Source of the DNA: JBBRWV01 sp038248985
GTDB taxonomy: Bacteria > Planctomycetota > Phycisphaerae > WQYP01
NCBI GenBank assembly: GCA_038248985.1
Contig: JBBRWV010000065.1
Span: forward strand, 1 to 20,641
Reading direction: 5' to 3'
DNA length: 20,641 bases
Part shown: positions 16,171 through 20,641 of the stretch, in pieces
Layout of the letters: each line of letters begins with the position of its first letter
Numbering within the stretch: the first letter of the stretch is position 1
Position numbers and translations under genes: made by a program
The notes under the pieces: model-generated
Told to the model about the DNA's origin: nothing
What the model saw: only the letters and a program-made list of their open reading frames with translations
Databases searched by the model: none

Positions 16171-17454
16171 TTAAGATGATACTCCTGAAGTCGAAATTGA
16201 GATGTACCATTTACGTTCTTCGCCGTTGTAGACGGTAGGGATGTTGAGTTCGTAGCGGGCGCGAGCGAGGGTGCGGCTGGTGATGCCAGCATCACGGGCG
16301 AGGCGGAGGAGGGTGGTGGAGAGGACGGGGCCGGCGGCGAGGGTGGTGTGGAGGAAGGATTTGGCGAAGTCTATCTGGGTTTGGCGGAAGAGGGCGCGGT
16401 CCTGCTGGAGGGGATCAGGGGGGGTGGGGGTGAGGGGTTGGCCGTCGCGGAGGAGGGGGTGGGAGAGGAGGGGCTCGCGGGACCAGAGGAGGGAGGAGTT
16501 GGGGAGGATGGTGAAAGGGAAGGCGCGGTCGAGGGGTCGAAGGGTGTTTTTGATGGGGATGAGGAGGCGATTGAAGGGGGGGGCAGGGGTGTCGAGGCTG
16601 TGGAGGGTGGGGGTTTGGGAATGGGTGACGTAGAGGATGGAGCGGGCGAGGGCGGGGTAGGCTTGGGAGCCGCGGATACGGTGGAGGGGGTGCTTGTTGG
16701 CGGAGGTGGGCTTGGCGAGGTGGGTGATGCCGAGGATGGGGAAGTGGTAGGCGGCGGCGAAGCGCAGGAGGGGGTCGAGAAGGCGGCGGAGGGTGGGGGC
16801 GAAGTAGGAGTCCTGGGGTCCGAGGGCGGCGGGGAGTGGGTCGATGATGAGGATGGAGGGGCGAAGTTTTTCGTGGTGGATTTTTTGGTCGAGGCAATCG
16901 ATGAGGGAGGAGTATTTGGAGGGCGGTCCGGGTTCGAGGGGGTCGGCTTTGTAGAGGGTGAGGTTGACGCGGGGATTGATGACGCAAATACTGTTGAGGT
17001 CGGCGTGGTTGGCTTGAAAGCGAGCGAGGAGGGTGGTGGCGGGGTCTTCATAGGCGAGGAGGAAGCAGGGGCGAGGCGGCGGCGCGTGGGGGGACAAGGG
17101 GGAGGTGGCGAGTGAAGTGGGATGGGGCGGGAGGGGTTGGCGGCGGGAGAGGCGCGAGGCGAGGTCGAGGGCGATGAGGGATTTGCCAGCGCCGGGGTCG
17201 CCGATGAGGAGGGTGATTTGTCCGGGCGGGAGAAAGTCGCGGAGGGAGGGGGGATTTTCGATTGCCAATTGCCGATTGTCCATGGATGGGGTCGGGGGGT
17301 CTTCAGAATCGAGTGGCCGACTATCCATTTGCCGATGGTCAACCGGTGGGGAGGAGGGAGGGGTGGTGCGGGATGGAGGCGGGATGGTGGGTGAGGCGGG
17401 GAGCAAAGCGGGGGGTTGGGGGTAGGGAATAGTGGAGAGCGTGACGAGTGGCAT
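16171..17454 (-). CDS. AAA_25 / RepA-like P-loop ATPase with C-terminal helix-turn-helix
   Basis: This 427-aa protein belongs to the RecA-superfamily AAA_25 group, which includes RepA-like helicases of plasmids and phage-type primase-helicase modules. It has Walker A GDPGAGKS (85-92), Walker B ILIID (201-205), the sensor segment GITHLAK (242-248) and the conserved block 'RIRGSQAYPALARSILYV' (about 259-276). The last 70 residues ('LLRLARDAGITSRTLARARY', 'ELNIPTVYNG') look like a winged helix. The first 70 residues are Pro/Ser-rich, and part of them is encoded by TTGGCAA-type heptamers, so the real start may lie further in (Met43 and Met58 are candidates). ATG 17454 is kept because AGGGGG lies upstream. 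It could be a DNA-replication or repair helicase or a mobile-element relic. It lies next to the composition switch and its coding strand is C-rich, like the other minus genes here. Confidence 0.75.
   Translation of the reverse strand: MPLVTLSTIPYPQPPALLPASPTIPPPSRTTPPSSPPVDHRQMDSRPLDSEDPPTPSMDNRQLAIENPPSLRDFLPPGQITLLIGDPGAGKSLIALDLASRLSRRQPLPPHPTSLATSPLSPHAPPPRPCFLLAYEDPATTLLARFQANHADLNSICVINPRVNLTLYKADPLEPGPPSKYSSLIDCLDQKIHHEKLRPSILIIDPLPAALGPQDSYFAPTLRRLLDPLLRFAAAYHFPILGITHLAKPTSANKHPLHRIRGSQAYPALARSILYVTHSQTPTLHSLDTPAPPFNRLLIPIKNTLRPLDRAFPFTILPNSSLLWSREPLLSHPLLRDGQPLTPTPPDPLQQDRALFRQTQIDFAKSFLHTTLAAGPVLSTTLLRLARDAGITSRTLARARYELNIPTVYNGEERKWYISISTSGVSS
17255..17342. repeat. TTGCCAA-family heptamer clusters inside the AAA_25 ORF
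   Basis: A first cluster holds TTTTCGA (17255-17261), TTGCCAA (17262-17268), TTGCCGA (17269-17275) and TTGTCCA (17276-17282) in strict period seven. A second, degenerate one holds TGGCCGA (17314-17320), CTATCCA, TTGCCGA (17329-17335) and TGGTCAA (17336-17342). They are the reverse complement of the family between pdhA and pdhB. They fall in the Pro-rich N-terminal region of the overlapping gene and are translated there as the DHRQMDS and DNRQLAIEN segments. Confidence 0.55.
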
Positions 17455-17592
17455 AAGTGAATCCCCCTGTTTTGGAACTTTCTTGATCGGGTTATGTTAG
17501 GGCTTGAAGGGGGATGTGTCAAGGGGGGAATTTTGGCTTGTGCAAGAGGATGCGGAGTGAAGCGGTTGGGGAGATGGCGTGGGTATAGTCGA

Positions 17593-17751
17593 TTAGGGGG
17601 TGAAGAAGGCGAGGTCGCCGGAGGCCCAGTAGTAGAGGGCGACGGAGGCGCCGCCGACGGTGAGGAAGAGGACGAGGGTGCTGCAGATCAGGAGCGTGAG
17701 GAGCAGTGATTGCTGGCGGAGGAGTCTGAGGAAGTGGGATTTGTGTTGCAT
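17593..17751 (-). CDS. Small single-pass membrane protein (52 aa)
   Basis: The protein begins MQHKSHFLRLLRQQSLLLTL; a basic head is followed by a hydrophobic stretch (about residues 15-38, including 'TLLICSTLVLFLTVGGASVA'). The ATG at 17751 has AAGGA eight bases upstream, a fair SD. It is 56 bp after the DUF2934 gene and upstream of the AAA_25 gene on the same strand. No family is recognised; the function is unknown. The frame is open upstream to 17874, where no start with an SD is seen. Confidence 0.5.
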   Translation of the reverse strand: MQHKSHFLRLLRQQSLLLTLLICSTLVLFLTVGGASVALYYWASGDLAFFTP

Positions 17752-17807
17752 GGGAAGATTCCTTGGAGTTGAAACGGCGTCTCGGCTACGGACGAGGTGG
17801 TTTTTTA

Positions 17808-18035
17808 TTATGGTTGATTGCGGAGTTGGGCTTCGGCGGCGAGCCAGTTTTCCTGATCCTTTTCGAGGGGACACCCTTGGGCGCGCCAGAGGGCTTCGGC
17901 GACTTTGGCGATTTGATCGTGGGTGAACTGATGAGGGGGCGCAGGTTCGACGCCTGGGTCGTGGTCTTTGCTGAAAGGTTTGGCGAAGGGGGCTTGAGGA
18001 GAGCTGGGGGAATTTTTGGGCAGGATGATAGCCAT
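17808..18035 (-). CDS. DUF2934 domain protein (75 aa)
   Basis: The C-terminal 38 residues ('FTHDQIAKVAEALWRAQGCP', 'LEKDQENWLAAEAQLRNQP') match the DUF2934 pattern of a first helix (IA..A..LW), a Gly-Cys/Gly-x-Pro turn and a second helix with W-x-x-A-E-x-x-L. This domain is common in short proteins of Planctomycetota and Proteobacteria; its role is unknown. The first part is Pro/Ser-rich. ATG 18035 is chosen because AAAGG lies seven bases upstream; a longer frame reaches 18098. Confidence 0.65.
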   Translation of the reverse strand: MAIILPKNSPSSPQAPFAKPFSKDHDPGVEPAPPHQFTHDQIAKVAEALWRAQGCPLEKDQENWLAAEAQLRNQP

Positions 18036-18319
18036 GTGCGGGCCTTTCGGAGGGAATTTTTGTACGGATGGGTGCCGACGCTCTGGGATGAGGAGCAAGT
18101 GCAGTGCCAGCGAAATGCGGAAGAATTTAAGATACTCAGGACATGATGATTTGCAGGGAGATTTATCGACAAAGAAGGTGGGGGATAAAAACGCCGGTAA
18201 AGGGGGGCAGGACAGATTGGCGCTTGTGGGTGACAGTCTTTCAGAGAAACTGGGCGAAGTGGCAAGTGGATGAAGGGTGCGGGAGTGGTGAAAGGGGAAG
18301 TGGTGGGCGAGGAAAGAGC

Positions 18320-18346
18320 AAACCCGCGAGGGGGAGTCGCGGGTTT
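18320..18346 (-). terminator. Perfect 10-bp inverted repeat, probable terminator
   Basis: AAACCCGCGA (18320-18329) and TCGCGGGTTT (18337-18346) are exact inverted repeats with a 7-nt loop. On the minus strand the stem is followed by TGCTCTTTCC, a modest T/C tail; on the + strand no T-run follows. It probably ends a minus-strand transcript coming from the 18473 ORF. Confidence 0.5.
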
Positions 18347-18386
18347 GGTGGGGGTTGGATTGGGATGAAAGATTCAGATGGAGAAT

Positions 18387-18473
18387 TCAGGGGTGACGGC
18401 GACGGCGGAGGAGGGCGATGGAGCCGAGGACGAGGATGGAGTGGGTGGAATAGTTTAGAGAAAAGTTGGGCAT
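18387..18473 (-). CDS. Micro-ORF (28 aa) with PEP-CTERM-like tail
   Basis: The peptide is MPNFSLNYSTHSILVLGSIA then LLRRRRHP: a short hydrophobic stretch ending in a run of four arginines, which is the look of a PEP-CTERM-type sorting tail. The PEP motif is absent and no SD was seen. A perfect hairpin follows 40 bp downstream. It may be a relic of an exosortase substrate or a chance ORF. Confidence 0.25.
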   Translation of the reverse strand: MPNFSLNYSTHSILVLGSIALLRRRRHP

Positions 18474-18552
18474 GGTAGGCGCCTGATCTACGAGACGGGG
18501 AAGAGGGGAACGGGCTGGGGGATGAGGGGGTGAATCGCAAGGGGGTCGGGAG

Positions 18553-18558
18553 TACAAT
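18553..18558 (+). promoter_or_regulatory. -10 hexamer TACAAT, 6 nt before coaC ATG
   Basis: The hexamer is followed by six G and then the ATG at 18565, so the transcript would be leaderless; no -35 match is clear. Confidence 0.4.
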
Positions 18559-18564
18559 GGGGGG

Positions 18565-19158
18565 ATGGAACAGGATTTGAATGGTCGGACGATTTTGGTG
18601 TGCGTGTGCGGGGGCATCGCGGCGTACAAGGTGTGCGAGTTGGTGAGCAAGCTGGTGCAGGCGGGGGCGGTGGTGAACGTGGCGATGACGAAAGAGGCGA
18701 CGCATTTTGTGGGGGCGACGACGTTTCAGGCGCTGACGGCGAATCCGGTGTATACGGATTTGTGGGAGCATGTGGATACGAAAGAGCCGCAGCATATACG
18801 GTTGGCGCAGAAGTCGGATTTGATTGTGGTGGCGCCGTGTACGGCGAACATGCTGGGGAAAGTGGCGCAGGGGATCGCGGATGATTTGATTTCGACGCTG
18901 CTCTTGGCGGCCGAGCCGAAGCGGGTGCTGGTGGCGCCGGCGATGAATGAAGCGATGTGGAATCATCCGGCGACGCAGCGGAATGCGAAGCAGGTGTTGG
19001 CGGATGGGGCGCAGTTTGTGGGGCCGGGGACGGGGTGGCAGGCGTGCCGGACGGTGGGGGTGGGGCGGATGAGCGAGGCGGGGGAGATTTTGGAAGCGGT
19101 GCGGGGGAAGTTGGCGACGCTGGGGGTGCATGCGTTTCCGGCGGCGTTTTCGCCCTGA
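18565..19158 (+). CDS. coaC: Phosphopantothenoylcysteine decarboxylase (stand-alone CoaC)
   Basis: This 197-aa HFCD-family flavoprotein decarboxylates 4'-phosphopantothenoylcysteine in coenzyme A synthesis. It has 'ILVCVCGGIAAYKVCELVSK' (FMN-binding start), the active-site histidine region 'EPQHIRLAQKSDLIVVAPCT' then AN, and the substrate-clamp motif 'APAMNEAMWNHPATQRN' (PXMNXXMW), followed by 'VGVGRMSE'. CoaB, usually fused C-terminal to CoaC, is absent here, and the neighbour downstream is convergent (30 bp), so coaB must lie elsewhere. A TACAAT -10 sits 6 nt before the ATG; no SD precedes it. Confidence 0.92.
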   Translation: MEQDLNGRTILVCVCGGIAAYKVCELVSKLVQAGAVVNVAMTKEATHFVGATTFQALTANPVYTDLWEHVDTKEPQHIRLAQKSDLIVVAPCTANMLGKVAQGIADDLISTLLLAAEPKRVLVAPAMNEAMWNHPATQRNAKQVLADGAQFVGPGTGWQACRTVGVGRMSEAGEILEAVRGKLATLGVHAFPAAFSP

Positions 19159-19188
19159 AGCTGGGCGTTGCCGGAGGGGAGCGTTTCG

Positions 19189-19983
19189 TTATTTGGTTTT
19201 GGAGAGGTCGTAGCGGTTGAGGTATTTGCGGCGGAGGGTGCGGAGGGGGGTGGCGAGGAGGCGGTGGAGGCGGTGGAGGAAGCTGCGATTTTCGGCGCGG
19301 GCGAAGTCTTGGGGGGTGCAAAGTTGAGGGGAGAGGCGGGTTTTGTGTTTGTAGAAGTGGTACCAATCGGCGGCGATGAAGTGGCGGAGGAGCCAGCGGC
19401 GGAGAGGGTTGGCGCGGGTGCCATTTTTGCAGCGGAAGGAGATTTGGAAGTCGATGAGCCAGGGGCGGGTGTCTTGGCCGTAGAGGATGTTTTCGCGTTT
19501 GTTGGTGTCGACGTAGGCGATGTGGCGGGATTGGAGGTCGGTGAGGAGTTGGGCGAGGTCGTGCCAGAATTGGGGGGTGAGGGGAAGTTGGGGGTGGAGG
19601 TCGACACCGGGAATGAAGGCGTGGAGGAAACCGGTGGGTCCGACGCGGCCGAGGAAGGCGGGGATGCCGCGGAGATCCTGGAGATGGAGGAAGATGTCGA
19701 TTTCGTGGTTAGCGACGAGGCGGCCGAGCCATTTCATGGGGAAGCCGAGGCAGTGGTAGGTGCGTTGGATTTTGAGGACGGCGAGATCGGGGGAATCGTC
19801 GCGTTGGTAGAGGCCGGTGGCGGCGAAGAAGTCGTGTTTGAAGAGATCGACGAAGTGATAGGAGAGGTTGTTGACGCGGATGTGGGCGGGGAGTGGGGCG
19901 CGGCCGAGGGCGAAGAGAAACGCGGGCGGGCGTTTCTTTTGGGGGGCGGAGGTGGTGGTGGTTGTCGGAGCGTCGGCGGACAT
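19189..19983 (-). CDS. Protein-kinase-fold protein (LPS/RIO-type kinase-like)
   Basis: This 264-aa protein has the catalytic core of the kinase fold: 'DLAVLKIQR' (VAIK-type Lys), 'ANHEID' (possible Glu of helix C), 'HIAYVDTNKRENILYGQ' (equivalent of HRDxKxxN with D, K and N kept) and 'PWLIDFQIS' (DFG-like DFQ). It resembles the WaaP/Kdo-kinase and RIO-like families that phosphorylate LPS sugars or small molecules more than Ser/Thr kinases. A Lys/Arg-rich C-terminus (HRLHRLLATPLRTLRRKYLN) may bind membrane. The start at ATG 19983 is chosen because a TATACT ends six bases before it; the frame remains open to 20556 across the antisense of the Nudix gene, which is not a plausible N-terminus. Confidence 0.7.
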   Translation of the reverse strand: MSADAPTTTTTSAPQKKRPPAFLFALGRAPLPAHIRVNNLSYHFVDLFKHDFFAATGLYQRDDSPDLAVLKIQRTYHCLGFPMKWLGRLVANHEIDIFLHLQDLRGIPAFLGRVGPTGFLHAFIPGVDLHPQLPLTPQFWHDLAQLLTDLQSRHIAYVDTNKRENILYGQDTRPWLIDFQISFRCKNGTRANPLRRWLLRHFIAADWYHFYKHKTRLSPQLCTPQDFARAENRSFLHRLHRLLATPLRTLRRKYLNRYDLSKTK

Positions 19984-19989
19984 GGGGGG

Positions 19990-19995
19990 AGTATA
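19990..19995 (-). promoter_or_regulatory. -10 hexamer TATACT, 6 nt before the kinase-like ATG
   Basis: TATACT is followed by CCCCCC and the ATG at 19983. A -35-like TTCGCG lies 18 bp upstream (20019-20014). Confidence 0.45.
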
Positions 19996-20044
19996 AACGG
20001 GGAGGGAGCGCATCGCGAAGGAGTAAAAGGCGATGCGGTGGAGT

Positions 20045-20467
20045 TTAGGGGGAGCATTCGCGGACGGCGCGGGCGAGGAAGGGGGTGGCGTTGGAGTCAT
20101 GGAGGTCGGCGAGGGGTAGCCAGCGGGATTCGAGGGAGTCTTGACCATCGGGGGTGGAGAGGGGAGGGAGGTCAGTGGTGGTGATGCGGTAGAGGATGCC
20201 GAGGTGGTGGGTTTGTTCGCCGATGTGATCAGGGCGGGGATCGAGGATGAGATGGGACCAGACGTTGAGGAGGGAGAAGGAGGTGAGTTGGAGGCCGGTT
20301 TCTTCGAGGAGTTCACGGTGGAGGGTTTGCTGGGGGGATTCGCCAAATTCGAGGCCGCCGCCGGGGAGATCCCAGCGTCCGGTGAACGGTCCGCGGCCTT
20401 TTTTGGTGACGAGGATTTGGGAGTTGAGGATGGCGATGGCGTAGACGCCGAGGTAGCGGGATTGCAT
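20045..20467 (-). CDS. Nudix hydrolase
   Basis: This 140-aa protein carries the complete Nudix box G-x5-E-x7-R-E-U-x-E-E-x-G-U, seen as GGLEFGESPQQTLHRELLEE followed by TGL, with the preceding strand 'RWDLPGGG'. It would hydrolyse a nucleoside diphosphate linked to another group; the substrate cannot be read from sequence (MutT-like or ADP-sugar-type are options). ATG 20467 is taken because GAGAA lies a few bases upstream, and the frame from 20509 begins with a basic stretch atypical of the family. It sits 72 bp downstream of the unknown partial gene. Confidence 0.88.
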   Translation of the reverse strand: MQSRYLGVYAIAILNSQILVTKKGRGPFTGRWDLPGGGLEFGESPQQTLHRELLEETGLQLTSFSLLNVWSHLILDPRPDHIGEQTHHLGILYRITTTDLPPLSTPDGQDSLESRWLPLADLHDSNATPFLARAVRECSP

Positions 20468-20539
20468 GTGATTCTCGTTTTTTTTGCGGGGACGGGGGGG
20501 GTTAACCACGAAGCGGCTGTGTTGTGAGTCAAGGGTTTT

Positions 20540-20641
20540 TTAGGCGGTTTTGGCATGGGGCGCTCCGTTGAGTTTTTGCACGACGTTGAGTTTTTCCCAG
20601 GGAATGTTGTCGCGGATCATGGCGTTCAAGAGGGAGAGAAG
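20540..20641 (-). CDS. C-terminal end of unknown protein (partial)
   Basis: The last 33 residues of a frame that runs off the right edge read LLSLLNAMIRDNIPWEKLNV then VQKLNGAPHAKTA, stopping at TAA (20542-20540). The family is not recognised. Codon use on the minus strand is C-rich, like its neighbours. Confidence 0.5.
   Translation of the reverse strand, partial: LLSLLNAMIRDNIPWEKLNVVQKLNGAPHAKTA

Larger units (their letters stand above)
18036..18564. other. 529-bp region without a convincing long gene
   Basis: The stretch between the DUF2934 gene and coaC holds a 28-codon ORF with a hydrophobic-basic tail (18387-18473, -), a perfect 10-bp hairpin (18320-18346), a -10 of coaC (18553-18558) and G-rich simple sequence. 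The rest shows nothing recognisable. Confidence 0.5.

Noticed and set aside
16163..16200. Possible dif-like or Xer site after the convergent hairpin
   Set aside because: ATTTGTTAAGA resembles one half-site only by chance; no matching second half-site and the skew polarity is the opposite of a terminus.
18771..18779. DnaA-box-like word (TGTGGATAC) in coaC
   Set aside because: One mismatch to the TGTGGATAA consensus, single copy, within coding sequence for His-Val-Asp-Thr; not near the skew switch.
20500..20532. TTGACT on the minus strand upstream of the Nudix gene
   Set aside because: A -35-like word, but no acceptable -10 at 16-18 bp; the Nudix gene may be read from the upstream partial gene instead.
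19984..20556. N-terminal extension of the kinase-like frame
   Set aside because: It is Pro/Ser-rich, overlaps the well-supported Nudix gene in another frame, and a promoter lies just before the internal ATG at 19983.

Overview
The window is a 20.6 kb, GC-rich piece of bacterial chromosome with about 16 recognisable protein genes on both strands, no rRNA or tRNA gene, no CRISPR array and no recognisable transposase. The gene content (a DUF4175-like giant membrane protein, a DUF2934 mini-protein, split MlaE/MlaF, long-form IspG, stand-alone CoaC, a GH88-type hydrolase, a PEP-CTERM-like micro-tail and heptanucleotide repeats) suggests the PVC group, most likely Planctomycetota and perhaps Phycisphaerae. 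This is inference; no phylogenetic marker is present to prove it.

Left part (1-6012): the end of a secreted or peripheral protein gene (+) runs into a HicA-type toxin fragment (-). Then come a GT4-like glycosyltransferase (-), a divergent promoter region, and a 1131-aa DUF4175-like membrane protein (+). Centre-left (6026-8761, all -): a D-2-hydroxyacid dehydrogenase is followed by mlaE and mlaF; the last two overlap by ATGA. Centre (8866-11153, +): a promoter with a good sigma70-like match drives pdhA-pdhB, the two E1 subunits of a 2-oxoacid dehydrogenase; E2 and E3 are not in the window. Next are a decayed MNT-type nucleotidyltransferase and a GH88-type unsaturated glucuronyl hydrolase (+). 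A small exported protein and dapA follow on the minus strand, with dapA divergent from ispG (+).

Right part (16171-20641): a RepA/AAA_25-type ATPase, a 52-aa membrane protein and a DUF2934 protein (all -), then a mostly non-coding stretch with a perfect hairpin, coaC (+), and a protein-kinase-like gene, a Nudix hydrolase and the C-terminus of an unknown gene (all -).

The most striking property is not a gene. Strand composition flips between the end of ispG and the AAA_25 gene (about 15.96-16.24 kb). Left of it the + strand is C-rich whatever strand the gene is on; right of it the + strand is G-rich whatever strand the gene is on. Read 5' to 3' this negative-to-positive GC-skew change is the polarity expected at a replication origin, though an inversion breakpoint or an assembly join would look the same here. 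The junction holds a G-quadruplex-type motif and a bidirectional terminator-like hairpin between convergent genes. A second pattern is that three genes (MNT remnant, coaC, kinase-like) have a -10-like hexamer ending only 6-7 nt before the ATG, which suggests leaderless transcripts. Two toxin-antitoxin relics (HicA, MNT) and two clusters of a TTGGCAA-like heptamer, one of them inside an ORF, are the other notable findings. No complete, clearly new multi-gene system was recognised.
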